Assembly (NCBI GenBank): GCA_959023295.1
Contig: CAUFBM010000003.1
Location: forward strand, 1-64,000
Length of the DNA: 64,000 nt
From: an uncultured Collinsella sp.
GTDB taxonomy: Bacteria; Actinomycetota; Coriobacteriia; Coriobacteriales; Coriobacteriaceae
Reading direction: 5' to 3'
A program made the position numbers and the translations under genes. Shown here piece after piece: positions 23,025 through 31,327 of the stretch (positions within the stretch are counted from its first letter, which is position 1; the number at the start of each line of letters is the position of its first letter). The notes below the pieces were generated by a model. The model had not been told where the DNA came from. It saw only the letters and a list, made by a program, of their open reading frames with translations, and made no database searches.

Positions 23025-24275
23025 TTAGAGAGCGGGTGGGAGGGTGTCGAGGACGGCGCGGGCGGTGTTGGCGGCGCAGTCGCGTGAGTCGATGATGTAG
23101 TCGGCCCAGGCGCGGTAGCGCGGCATGCGCTGCTCGGCGAGTTTATCGATACCATCGCGGGCAGTGATGGGGCGTCCCTTGTGGGCGAGTTCGTCAAGCT
23201 TACGGTTGAGCATCACGATCTGGCTGTTCTGGTGCAGCAGCGGGTAGTTCTCGTCGCGCGTGACCACGCCGCCGCCGGTGGAGAGCACCAGGCCACTGCG
23301 CTTGGAGATGTCGGCTAGCGCCGCCGTCTCCTGCTCGCGGAAGGCCGCCTCGCCGCGCTCGACTATATAGTCGGCGCAGGGCATGCCCAGGCGCTCCTCG
23401 AGGGCGCGATCGAGGTCGATGTGCTCGCGGTCCGTGAGCTGGGCGATCTGCTCGCCCACGCGGGTCTTGCCCGAACCTGGCATGCCAATCAGGGCGATGT
23501 TCTGCTCGCGGTGAGACAGGCGCTCCGTTACGTCCAGGATGCGCTCGCGCGGGGTGGCTTTGCCGGTGTAGCGCTCAGCAGCCTGTGCTGCTTGTGCCAC
23601 AAGCATGAGCAGGCCGCCGATGCAGGGGATGCCGCGGCGCTCGGCCTCGAGCATCAGACCCGTGCGGGCGGGGTTGTAGACAATGTCGATGACGCCCTCG
23701 AGCGCATCGAGGCCTTCGAGCGTGCAGGGAGCGTCGGGGCAGTGGGGGAACATGCCGGCAGGCGTGCAGTTGACGAGCAGCGCGGCATCGGATTGCTGCG
23801 CGATGTTACCGTAGTTGACGTCGCTCGTGCGGCCCACGGGCACCACGACGGCGCCTAGGTCGCCGAGTACCATGCTCGCTGTAGTGCCGGCACCGCCGGT
23901 GGCGCCGAGCACGAGGGCCTTCTTACCGGCAACTTCTACGCCCAGCTCCTCGACCAGGCACCGAAAACCAAAGTAGTCGGTGTTGTCGCCGCGCAGGCGG
24001 CCATCGGGCAGGCGCGTGATGGTGTTGACGTTGCCCATGCGCTCGGCCAGCGGGCTCAGCTCGTCCAGGTATTCCATGACGGCACGCTTGTAGGGGATGG
24101 TCACGTTGGTGCCTTCCCATTCATCGCCCGTCATAAAGGCCTCGAGATCCTCGGGCTCGCGCTCAAATCGCACGTACTCAAGCCCTGCGAGCTCCTTGTA
24201 GATGGTCGGGGTGTAGCTGTGGCCCAGCACGCGACCCAGAACGCCGTAGGGGCGGGTCGCGACGGTATCGGTCAT
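23025..24275 (-). CDS. aroE-aroK: Fused shikimate dehydrogenase - shikimate kinase
   Basis: 416 residues with two enzymes in one chain. Residues ~1-255 are AroE: GHSYTPTIY (substrate pocket, usual form S-x-S), NVTIPYKRAV with the catalytic Lys, GDNTDYFGF, and the NADP loop LGATGGAGTT. Residues ~258-416 are AroK: Walker A GMPGSGKTRVGEQIA, HIDLDRALEERLG, the conserved GGGVVTRDEN and KGRPIT (usually R-P-L). It reduces dehydroshikimate to shikimate and phosphorylates it to shikimate 3-phosphate, consecutive pathway steps. Its ATG follows the pheA stop with no gap, implying coupling. Both active sites look intact. Replacement of the usual second Ser by Thr in the AroE pocket is conservative. Confidence 0.93.
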   Translation of the reverse strand: MTDTVATRPYGVLGRVLGHSYTPTIYKELAGLEYVRFEREPEDLEAFMTGDEWEGTNVTIPYKRAVMEYLDELSPLAERMGNVNTITRLPDGRLRGDNTDYFGFRCLVEELGVEVAGKKALVLGATGGAGTTASMVLGDLGAVVVPVGRTSDVNYGNIAQQSDAALLVNCTPAGMFPHCPDAPCTLEGLDALEGVIDIVYNPARTGLMLEAERRGIPCIGGLLMLVAQAAQAAERYTGKATPRERILDVTERLSHREQNIALIGMPGSGKTRVGEQIAQLTDREHIDLDRALEERLGMPCADYIVERGEAAFREQETAALADISKRSGLVLSTGGGVVTRDENYPLLHQNSQIVMLNRKLDELAHKGRPITARDGIDKLAEQRMPRYRAWADYIIDSRDCAANTARAVLDTLPPAL

Positions 24276-25421
24276 CTAGAGCACCTCCGTATAGCTGCCA
24301 AAGTAGGTGAAGCTCTCGCATACGTCGTCGATTGAGTCGAGCAAGTCGTCGAGGGCCTTGCTGCCAAAGGGGCAGTCCAGGTCAAAGTAGAACATAAACT
24401 CAAAGTCGTGCCTGGGGATGGGGCGGCTCTCGAGCTTGATGAGGTTGATGTTGAGGGCGTAGAAGCGCTCGAGTACGCGATAAAGCGCGCCCGGCTCATT
24501 GGCCGTGGTGATCATGAGCGAGGTACGGTTGGCACCGGGATAGACGCGCGGTTCGCGACTGATGACGACAAAGCGCGTGTAGTTGTTGTCCGAGTCCTGG
24601 ATGTTGGGCTCCAGCACCTCGAGGCCATACAGCTCGGCACAGCTGCGCGAGGCGATGGCGGCGACGTCGGTGCGCTCGGAGTTGGCGACCATCTCGGCCG
24701 ACATGGCCGTGTTTGGGTACTTGGTGGCGTGCAGGTCGTGCGCCTCGATAAAGCTGGCGCACTGCGCGATGGCCTGGCCGTGGCTGTAGACCTCGCGTAT
24801 GTCCGCGAGCTTGGTGCCGGGCTTGACGAGCAAGTTGTGGTCGATCTTGAGGCGAAGCGAGCGCACGATGTGGAAGTCGAACTGGGCGAGCAGGTCGTAG
24901 ACGGCGTTGACCGATCCGGCTGTGGAGTTCTCGATGGGCAGCACGCCAAACTCGCAGAAGCCGTCGCGCACAGCGCGCATAACGCCTTCGAAGGTCTCGA
25001 AAAACGCGATGTCGGGCACGTCGAAGAGTTTGCACGCGGCGATCTGGCTATAGGCACCTTCCACGCCCTGGCAGGCGACGCTGGCAGTCTGGGGGAAGGG
25101 CGTGTCGAAGGCTACGGCCGTGGCGTGGGCCTTTTGCGAGACGGTGATGCCCTTGAGCTCGTTGATGTAGCGCTGCTGCTCGGCCTTGCTCATGCTCATG
25201 AGGAGACGAAACAGGGCGATGGTCTGTGCCTCGTAGCGCTCAGGCGCGCGGCCGGCGAGGTTGTTGAGTTTGGAGCGCTCGCGGGCGGGGTCGAAGACGG
25301 CCTTGCCCATCTCGATTTTTGACTTTGCGACCTCGGTGGCAATGTCCATGCGCTCGACAAAGCTGTTGAGCAGGGTGGTGTCAATGCCATCGATGGCCTG
25401 GCGAATATCGGCAAGGTCCAT
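24276..25421 (-). CDS. pheA: Bifunctional chorismate mutase / prephenate dehydratase (P-protein)
   Basis: 381 residues. Residues ~1-90 are an AroQ-class chorismate mutase helix bundle (IRQAIDGIDTTLLNSFVERM, AKSKIEMGKAVFDPARE). Residues ~105-285 are prephenate dehydratase with QGVEGAYSQ, PIENSTAGSV and the catalytic NYTRFVV. Residues ~295-370 are the ACT domain with NEPGALYRVLERF and LIKLESRPI, the phenylalanine feedback site. It makes phenylpyruvate from chorismate. The ATG at 25421 starts the mutase helix and fits; reading from 25673 adds a basic segment out of keeping with the family. Its stop abuts the aroE-aroK start. Confidence 0.95.
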   Translation of the reverse strand: MDLADIRQAIDGIDTTLLNSFVERMDIATEVAKSKIEMGKAVFDPARERSKLNNLAGRAPERYEAQTIALFRLLMSMSKAEQQRYINELKGITVSQKAHATAVAFDTPFPQTASVACQGVEGAYSQIAACKLFDVPDIAFFETFEGVMRAVRDGFCEFGVLPIENSTAGSVNAVYDLLAQFDFHIVRSLRLKIDHNLLVKPGTKLADIREVYSHGQAIAQCASFIEAHDLHATKYPNTAMSAEMVANSERTDVAAIASRSCAELYGLEVLEPNIQDSDNNYTRFVVISREPRVYPGANRTSLMITTANEPGALYRVLERFYALNINLIKLESRPIPRHDFEFMFYFDLDCPFGSKALDDLLDSIDDVCESFTYFGSYTEVL

Positions 25422-25474
25422 GGAGGTCCCTTTCACGTAACGGCTGAGTTGACAGGCAACCCAGGTGAGGCGGG

Positions 25475-26572
25475 TTAGAGCTGGGCGGCGTCCTCGAGGA
25501 GGGCGTCCCAGATGGCGAGGGCGGCGGCTGCTTCGGCTACGGGGACGGCGCGCGGGACGATGCAGGGATCGTGGCGGCCATGGACCGAGAGCTCGGCATT
25601 TTCCATGGCGTCCATGTCCACGGTCTGTTGCTCGCGACCGATGGAGGGCGTCGGCTTTACGGCCATCCGCCACATGACGGGTGCGCCCGTGGAAATGCCG
25701 CCCAGGATGCCGCCGGCGTTATTGGACTCGACCGCAATCTCGCCGGTCTCGGCATCAACGCGGTACGGATCGTTGTTCTCGCTGCCGCGCATGGCGGCCA
25801 CGGCAAAGCCCATGCCAAACTCCACACCCTTTACGGCGGGAATGCCAAACGCGATCTGCGCTATGCGGTTCTCGATACCGTCGAACATGGGGTCGCCGAT
25901 GCCCGCAGGCAGGCCGTAGATGCCGCACTCCACAATGCCGCCGATGCTGTCGAGCTCGTCGCGCGCGGCTAGGATCTCCTCGCGCATGCGGTCGGCTGCG
26001 GCGGCGTCAATGCAGGGCAGATCGTTCGTGAGGATCGCCTTGCGGTCGGCCTCGCGATAGGCCATATCGTCCATGGGCAGGTCGGAGATGCCACCGATCT
26101 GCGCGACGTGCGCCATGACCTTGATACCGCGGGCCTCGAGTGCCTGCAGCGCGATGCCGCCGGCGATGCACAAGGGGGCCGTTAGGCGGCCGGAGAAATG
26201 CCCGCCGCCGGCGACGTCGTGCATGTTGTGGTACTTCACGCGCGCCGGAAAGTCCGCGTGTCCCGGACGGGGCTTGCGACGCAACTCGGAGTAATCCTTG
26301 GAGCGCGTGTTGGTGTTCTCGATAATCGCTGCGATGGGTGCGCCGGTGGTGTGTCCATCGACCACGCCGGCAATGATATGCGCGGCGTCGGCCTCGTGGC
26401 GCTTGGTTGCGGTCTCGTCGCGACCGGGGGCACGACGGTCCAAAAAGGCCTGCAGCTGCTCCTGGTCAACGGCAATACCGGCAGGAATGCCGTCGAGTGA
26501 GCAGCCGATAGCGGGGGAGTGCGACTGGCCAAAGATACTCAGATGCAAGACGTTGCCAAAGGTCGAGGACAT
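25475..26572 (-). CDS. aroC: Chorismate synthase
   Basis: 365 residues. SSTFGNVLHLSIFGQSHS, RRAPGRDETATKR, PRPGHADFPARVKY, GGGHFSGRLTAPL, NNAGGILGGIS and MAVKPTPSI are the ordered signatures of AroC. It uses reduced FMN to convert EPSP to chorismate by 1,4-elimination, the last shared step. The ATG at 26572 lies one base behind the aroA stop, with GAGGAGG inside the aroA end, so expression is coupled. About 50 bases separate it from pheA downstream. Confidence 0.96.
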   Translation of the reverse strand: MSSTFGNVLHLSIFGQSHSPAIGCSLDGIPAGIAVDQEQLQAFLDRRAPGRDETATKRHEADAAHIIAGVVDGHTTGAPIAAIIENTNTRSKDYSELRRKPRPGHADFPARVKYHNMHDVAGGGHFSGRLTAPLCIAGGIALQALEARGIKVMAHVAQIGGISDLPMDDMAYREADRKAILTNDLPCIDAAAADRMREEILAARDELDSIGGIVECGIYGLPAGIGDPMFDGIENRIAQIAFGIPAVKGVEFGMGFAVAAMRGSENNDPYRVDAETGEIAVESNNAGGILGGISTGAPVMWRMAVKPTPSIGREQQTVDMDAMENAELSVHGRHDPCIVPRAVPVAEAAAALAIWDALLEDAAQL

Positions 26573-26573
26573 G

Positions 26574-27893
26574 CTATTCCTCCTCGAGCGTGACCTTGCC
26601 GCCCAGCAGGCGGTAGTGGTCAAAGAAATCAGGATAGGACTTGTTGACGGCCTCGGCGCCGTGGATCACGACCTCGCCAGTGGCGCGGCTCGCAGCGATG
26701 GCGGCCATCATGGCGATGCGGTGGTCGTTGTGCGAATCGACCTCGCCGCCGGTAAAGGCGTCGACACCCTTGATGATGAGGTCGTCGCCGGCAATGCGCA
26801 CCTGTGCGCCCAGTGCGGTGAGCTCGCGGGTGGTGGTGGCCAGACGGTCGGATTCCTTGATGCGCAGGCGGGCGCAGTCGCGGATGAACGTGCGGCCTTG
26901 CGCCAACGATGCCACGGCAGAGATAACGGGCACCAGGTCCGGAATGTCGTGCGCGCTCATTTCAAAGCCGGCGAGCTTGTCGGACTGCACAGTGGCGGCG
27001 TTGGTGGAGCGCACGATGCGGGCGCCAAAGCGCGAGAGCGCGGCAAGCACGTTGCGATCACCCTGCGCGGAGCTGAGCGACACGCCCTCGACAGTGATGG
27101 GGTCGGAGCCGATGGCGCCGGCACACAGCCAAAAGGCGGCGTTGGACCAGTCGCCCTCGACAGCCACGTTGCCAGGCGTGCGGTACGAGCCGCTGCTCAC
27201 GCGGAAGTTCGTGATCTCGGGTTGGCCGTCCTTGGCGGGGATACGCTCGACGTTGACCTCGACGCCGAAGGCCTTCATGGCCTGGATGGTCAGGTTGATA
27301 TAGGGGCGGCTCTCGATAAGGCCGGTCACCTGCACGCAGGAGGGCTGGGCCAGCAGCGGGGCCGCCAGCAGCAGGCCGGAGATGTACTGCGAGCTCACGT
27401 TGCCCGGCAGGATAAAGGTGCCCGGGCGCATGCGGCCGCTTGTCTTGAGCGGAAAGCCGCCCAGGCCCTGCAGGTCGCAGCCGGCGGCAATGATCTCGTC
27501 GGAGAGCGGAGAGAGGGGGCGTGCGCCCAGACGACCCTGGCCCACAAAGGTTGCCTCTGCCCCCAGCGCGCAGGCGACGGGCAGCATAAAGCGGAGCGTG
27601 GAGCCGCTCTCGCCGCAGTCGAGCGTGCCGCCCGCAAGTGCCTTGAGCAGGCCGAACTCAATACTCTTCATGGTGGGATGGACCTGGAAGCCATCCTCGA
27701 CGGTCTCGATGCGGGCGCCCAGCGACGTGAGGCAGCGCACCGTGGCCTCAATATCGGCGCAGGTGGTGTTGCAGGTCACATGCGTTTCTCCGTTGGCGAG
27801 CGCAGCGCAGATAATCAAGCGGTGCGCCATCGATTTGGATGCGATGGCGGGGACGGTGCCCTTGAGCGGGGAGGGGGTGATGCGGGCTAGCAT
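26574..27893 (-). CDS. aroA: 3-phosphoshikimate 1-carboxyvinyltransferase (EPSP synthase)
   Basis: 439 residues. KGTVPAIASKSMAHRLIICAA holds the catalytic Lys and Ser-Lys; GESGSTLRFMLPVA, SSQYISGLLLAAPL, EGDWSNAAFWL, CARLRIKESDRLA and DSHNDHRIAMM follow in family order. It transfers enolpyruvate from PEP to shikimate 3-phosphate. The N-terminus has K-G-T-V-P-A-I-A-S-K where many enzymes have P-G-D/S-K-S, which is more like class variants of Gram-positives and actinobacteria. The start overlaps the end of aroB by 7 bases. Confidence 0.95.
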   Translation of the reverse strand: MLARITPSPLKGTVPAIASKSMAHRLIICAALANGETHVTCNTTCADIEATVRCLTSLGARIETVEDGFQVHPTMKSIEFGLLKALAGGTLDCGESGSTLRFMLPVACALGAEATFVGQGRLGARPLSPLSDEIIAAGCDLQGLGGFPLKTSGRMRPGTFILPGNVSSQYISGLLLAAPLLAQPSCVQVTGLIESRPYINLTIQAMKAFGVEVNVERIPAKDGQPEITNFRVSSGSYRTPGNVAVEGDWSNAAFWLCAGAIGSDPITVEGVSLSSAQGDRNVLAALSRFGARIVRSTNAATVQSDKLAGFEMSAHDIPDLVPVISAVASLAQGRTFIRDCARLRIKESDRLATTTRELTALGAQVRIAGDDLIIKGVDAFTGGEVDSHNDHRIAMMAAIAASRATGEVVIHGAEAVNKSYPDFFDHYRLLGGKVTLEEE

Positions 27894-28993
27894 GCGGATG
27901 CGTCTCCCTTCTGGCCGAGGCCCTCGGCAATTAAATCATGGAAGGTGGAAAGCGGCGTGCGGTCGATGCTGCAGCGGCCAATACCGTGCGGAATCACCAG
28001 GTCGATAGTGTCACCGGCGCGTTTTTTGTCGTGCAGCGCCTCGGCAAAGATGGCGTCGGCCGAAAGCTCGCAGCGGGTTTTGAGGCCGTGGCGCGCGCAG
28101 AGTTCCTCGATGCGACCGGGCAGCTCGGCATCGCAAATGTCGTGCAGGGCCGCGGCACGCGTGATGATGCTCATGCCGATCGACACACAGTTACCGTGTC
28201 CCAGCTCAAAGTGCTCGCAGGCCTCGACAGCGTGTCCGGCGCTGTGTCCAAAGTTGAGGAGCTTGCGCTGGTTGGTCTCGCGCTCGTCGGCAACGACCAC
28301 GGCGCGCTTGATGTCGATATTGCGGGCGATGATGAGTGCCACGCGAGCCACGTCCTGGTTAAGCAGCTCCAGCGTGAGCGGGGTTTTCTCCAGTTCGGCG
28401 AAAAGCTCGGGATCGGCGATTACGGCGTGCTTGACGACCTCGCCGCAGCCGTCGGCGAACTGCTCGGGCGTGAGGGTGGCGAGGCACCCCACATCGGCGA
28501 TAACCACGCTCGGCTGCCAAAAGGCTCCGGCGAGATTTTTGCCGGCGGCCAGGTCGATGGCCGTCTTGCCGCCCACCGACGAGTCCACCATGGCGAGCAG
28601 GCTCGTGGGGATCTGCACAAACTTGCAGCCGCGCATGTAGGTGGCAGCCACAAAGCCGGCCACGTCGCCCACGACGCCGCCGCCGAGCGCCACGATCACG
28701 TCGGAGCGCGAAAGCTCGTGTTCGGCCACAAACTCAAGAATGGCAACGTAGGTCTCGGCGCGCTTGTGTACCTCGCCGGCCTCGAAGGTGCAAATGCTTA
28801 CCTCATAGCCTGACGCCTCCAGGCTCTGCTTAACGGGCATCTGGTAGAGCGGGCCCACGTTGGTGTCCGTCACGATGACGGCGCGGGTGCCTCCGGCGGT
28901 GGCGCGAACGAGTGGCCCTGCCTGCTCCAGCAAAAACGTGCCCACGTGTACCTGGTAGGGGCGTGCGGTGTCGATATCGATGGTAATCGCCAT
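27887..28993 (-). CDS. aroB: 3-dehydroquinate synthase
   Basis: 368 residues. GGGVVGDVAGFVAATYMRG (NAD site), PTSLLAMVDSSVGGKTAID, EVVKHAVI, LLNFGHSAGHAVE and HGNCVSIGM with zinc-binding His/Glu residues mark AroB. It cyclises DAHP to 3-dehydroquinate, the second step. The gene overlaps the aroA start by 7 bases. The tyrA stop lies 36 bases upstream, so the block is probably one transcript. Confidence 0.96.
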   Translation of the reverse strand: MAITIDIDTARPYQVHVGTFLLEQAGPLVRATAGGTRAVIVTDTNVGPLYQMPVKQSLEASGYEVSICTFEAGEVHKRAETYVAILEFVAEHELSRSDVIVALGGGVVGDVAGFVAATYMRGCKFVQIPTSLLAMVDSSVGGKTAIDLAAGKNLAGAFWQPSVVIADVGCLATLTPEQFADGCGEVVKHAVIADPELFAELEKTPLTLELLNQDVARVALIIARNIDIKRAVVVADERETNQRKLLNFGHSAGHAVEACEHFELGHGNCVSIGMSIITRAAALHDICDAELPGRIEELCARHGLKTRCELSADAIFAEALHDKKRAGDTIDLVIPHGIGRCSIDRTPLSTFHDLIAEGLGQKGDASAC

Positions 28994-29029
28994 AAGCTAT
29001 GGTCCTTTCGACCTGGCGTGATAGGTGGT

Positions 29030-29944
29030 CTAGTGGGCGCTCTCGTCGTCGAGTGCGCGCTTGATGCGATCGCCCTCGGCAAGGAGATTCTCAAGATAAC
29101 GCTGGTCGCGGTTCTTGAGCGCACGGCTGTAGGCGCCGAGCGAATCGATCAGATGGTCGATCTCGAAGGCGAGAGCGTCGGCGTCGTCAATCATGAGCTC
29201 GGACCACATCTGCGGGTTGAGGTGTGCCACGCGCGTGAGGTCGCGGTAGCTACCGGCTGAAAAGCCGTGGTGGACCTGGGCGGTGGGGCTCTTTACGTAG
29301 GCGTTGGACACCACGTGTGCGAGCTGGCTCGTAAATGCGATCACGCGGTCGTGCTCGGCGGCGGTGGTCACGCTGAACTTGCCAAACCCCAAGGGACGCA
29401 CCATCTCGCGCACCTGGCCCAAGAGCTCCAGCTTAAGGGCATCGTCTACCGCAGGCGGAACGAGCACGAGCGGTGCGCCCTGGAACAAGTCGGCGCGGGA
29501 GTGCGCGTAGCCCGAGAACTGGGTGCCCGCCATGGGGTGTGCGCCCACAAAGTAAAAGCCGTGCTCTCGTGCGAGCTCAAAGGCACGCTCGCACACAATG
29601 CCCTTGACGCCCACGGTGTCGATTACCACGGGGCCCATGATGGCTTCGGTGTCGGTGGCGTCGGCGAGCGCCTGGGCGTGGGCCTCGAGCCACTCGATGC
29701 ATCCTTTAGGATAGCAGGCAAGGACGATGATGTCGCACTTGCCGAGCGTCTCGTCGTTGAGCTCGCCGGCGACGGTACCCATGCTGGCGGCCGTCATCAC
29801 GTCATCGTCGGGGTCCCAGGCAAGCACGCGAACGCCCGCCTGCGCATAGCCGCGGGCAAAGCTGCCGCCGATGAGGCCCAGGCCCACGATGCCGGCGCAC
29901 TTGGGTCCACCCTGGTTGACGCGTGCGTTTCTCACCGTACCCAT
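29030..29944 (-). CDS. tyrA: Prephenate dehydrogenase
   Basis: 304 residues. NAD-binding GIVGLGLIGGSFARGYA at the start, DTVGVKGIV, the catalytic-region GAHPMAGTQFSGY and then ITTAAEHDRVIAFTSQLAHV-type text with H-D-x-x-x-A-x-x-S-x-L-x-H define TyrA. It oxidatively decarboxylates prephenate to 4-hydroxyphenylpyruvate for tyrosine. No ACT or REP regulatory domain is visible, so feedback control may act elsewhere, for example at DAHP synthase. It starts 3 bases behind the aroF stop. Confidence 0.94.
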   Translation of the reverse strand: MGTVRNARVNQGGPKCAGIVGLGLIGGSFARGYAQAGVRVLAWDPDDDVMTAASMGTVAGELNDETLGKCDIIVLACYPKGCIEWLEAHAQALADATDTEAIMGPVVIDTVGVKGIVCERAFELAREHGFYFVGAHPMAGTQFSGYAHSRADLFQGAPLVLVPPAVDDALKLELLGQVREMVRPLGFGKFSVTTAAEHDRVIAFTSQLAHVVSNAYVKSPTAQVHHGFSAGSYRDLTRVAHLNPQMWSELMIDDADALAFEIDHLIDSLGAYSRALKNRDQRYLENLLAEGDRIKRALDDESAH

Positions 29945-29947
29945 GGG

Positions 29948-30973
29948 TTACTCCTGAACGGTCTCTTGGCAGACGACCTCGCGGATGGCGCGGATGCGGC
30001 GCATGGTGTCGTCGAACTGGTCGGGGGTGAGGGCCTGAGCACCGTCGGACCAAGCGTGGCTCGGGTCGTCGTGGACTTCGATCTCCAGACCGTTGGCGCC
30101 GCAGGCAGTCGCGGCGAGCGCCATGGGCTCGACATAGCGGGTGTAGCCGGTGGCGTGGCTGGGGTCGGCGACGACGGGCAGGTGCGACAGGTGGTGCAGC
30201 ACCGGCACGGCGTTGAGGTCGAAGGTGTTGCGGGTGCGGGTCTCGAAGGTGCGAATGCCGCGCTCGCACAGGATGACGTTGTCGTTGCCCTCGCTCATGA
30301 TGTACTCGGCAGCCATGAGCAACTCATCGACGGTGCCGGACATGCCGCGCTTGAGCAGGACCGGGGTCTTGGTCTTGCCGACCTCCTTGAGCAGGGGGAA
30401 GTTCTGCGCGTTGCGGGCGCCGATCTGCATGACGTCGATCTTCTTGTCCAAGAAGACCTGCACGTCGCGCGGGTCCATGATCTCGGTGACGATCGGCATG
30501 TCGAGCTCGGCGGATGCCTCGCATAGCAGGTCCAGGCCGGCGGGGCCCATGCCCTGGTAGGCGTAAGGGGAGGTGCGGGGCTTGTAGGCGCCACCGCGCA
30601 GCATCGTGGCGCCGGCGGCCTTCACGCGGCGGGCGATGCGGATGAGGTTCTCGCCCTCGACGGAGCAGGGTCCGGCGATGACCTGGAACTGGTCGCCGCC
30701 GATCTTGACGCCGTGGCCGCAGTCGATGACGGAGTCCTCAGGGTGGAACTTGCGGTTGGCACGCTTAAAGGGCTCGGAGACGCGCTGCACGCGCTCGACG
30801 ACATCCATGGACTCGAGCAAGAACGGGTCGATCTTGGTCGTATCGCCCACCAGGCCGATGATGGTCTCGTTCTCGCCGCGCGAGACGTCGGTCTTGAGAC
30901 CCTTCTTCTCAATCCAGCTGACGATATGGCCGACGGCCTCGTCGCTGGCGCTCTGCTTTAAAATCGCAATCAT
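29948..30973 (-). CDS. aroF: 3-deoxy-7-phosphoheptulonate (DAHP) synthase, AroF/type I-beta with ferredoxin-like N-domain
   Basis: 341 residues. Residues ~1-65 form a regulatory ferredoxin-like domain (MIAILKQSASDEAVGHIV ... IIGLVGD); the barrel then shows VIAGPCSVEGE, LRGGAYKPRTSPYAYQG, LLKRGMSGT, CERGIRTFE, ADPSHATG and EVHDDPSHAWSDG. It condenses PEP and erythrose 4-phosphate, the committed step; in related enzymes the N-domain binds aromatic amino acids for feedback inhibition. The ATG at 30973 follows GAGAGG. It is the first gene of the aro supraoperon, and a terminator-like hairpin lies 32 bases upstream. Confidence 0.95.
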   Translation of the reverse strand: MIAILKQSASDEAVGHIVSWIEKKGLKTDVSRGENETIIGLVGDTTKIDPFLLESMDVVERVQRVSEPFKRANRKFHPEDSVIDCGHGVKIGGDQFQVIAGPCSVEGENLIRIARRVKAAGATMLRGGAYKPRTSPYAYQGMGPAGLDLLCEASAELDMPIVTEIMDPRDVQVFLDKKIDVMQIGARNAQNFPLLKEVGKTKTPVLLKRGMSGTVDELLMAAEYIMSEGNDNVILCERGIRTFETRTRNTFDLNAVPVLHHLSHLPVVADPSHATGYTRYVEPMALAATACGANGLEIEVHDDPSHAWSDGAQALTPDQFDDTMRRIRAIREVVCQETVQE

Positions 30974-31004
30974 GGTGTGCCTCTCACCTCGATGGATAGC
31001 TCTT

Positions 31005-31031
31005 GCAAAAACGGCCCGCATCGCGAGCCGT
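31005..31031 (-). promoter_or_regulatory. Terminator-like hairpin in the aroF leader (possible attenuator)
   Basis: Read on the minus strand, ACGGCTCGC pairs with GCGGGCCGT (one G-T pair) around a 3-base loop and is followed by five T residues. This intrinsic-terminator form lies between any upstream promoter and the aroF start 32 bases on. That position is typical of transcription attenuation in amino acid operons. No antiterminator fold was worked out, and no leader peptide rich in Phe, Tyr or Trp was found. Confidence 0.5.
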
Positions 31032-31134
31032 TATATATGTGCATGAGAGTTTATACTAATTGTTTCACTTTTGCGTTCTAAGGTGAGCCTCTGCGCCGTG
31101 TCTCCCACGTAATTGCAAAGCTTTTTCTATTCTT

Positions 31135-31164
31135 TTGTTAGCCCGTGGCGCACTTGGGTATAAT
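31135..31164 (+). promoter_or_regulatory. Promoter of tRNA-Arg(CCG)
   Basis: TTGTTA (31135-31140), an 18-base spacer and a perfect TATAAT (31159-31164) lie 11 bases before the tRNA. Confidence 0.7.
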
Positions 31165-31175
31165 GCCAACCGTTC

Positions 31176-31249
31176 GCCCTATTAGCTCAGGGGATTAGAG
31201 CGTCTGCCTCCGGAGCAGAAGGCCGTTGGTTCGAATCCAACATGGGGCA
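31176..31249 (+). tRNA. tRNA-Arg (anticodon CCG)
   Basis: A 74-base cloverleaf: acceptor GCCCTAT / ATGGGGC (one G-T pair), D stem GCTC / GAGC, anticodon arm TCTGC-CTCCGGA-GCAGA giving CCG, T arm GTTGG-TTCGAAT-CCAAC, discriminator A. All stems pair. It reads CGG codons, suited to the GC-rich core. A promoter precedes it and a terminator follows. Confidence 0.95.
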
Positions 31250-31263
31250 CCCTCGAACGTAAG

Positions 31264-31299
31264 ACCGTCCGAACCTCGCATGGTCCGGGCGGTTTTCTT
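31264..31299 (+). terminator. Terminator after tRNA-Arg(CCG)
   Basis: ACCGTCCG (31264-31271) pairs with CGGGCGGT (31286-31293) with one G-T pair, followed by TTTTCTTAT. It separates the tRNA from the P-type ATPase gene. Confidence 0.7.
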
Positions 31300-31327
31300 A
31301 TACCGACGCGACGTGATGGGACAAGGT

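Noticed and set aside
30971..31048. Leader peptide of a classical Phe/Tyr/Trp attenuator before aroF
   Set aside because: The 24-codon frame has only one Tyr and one Phe codon and no ribosome-binding site, so it does not meet the usual pattern.
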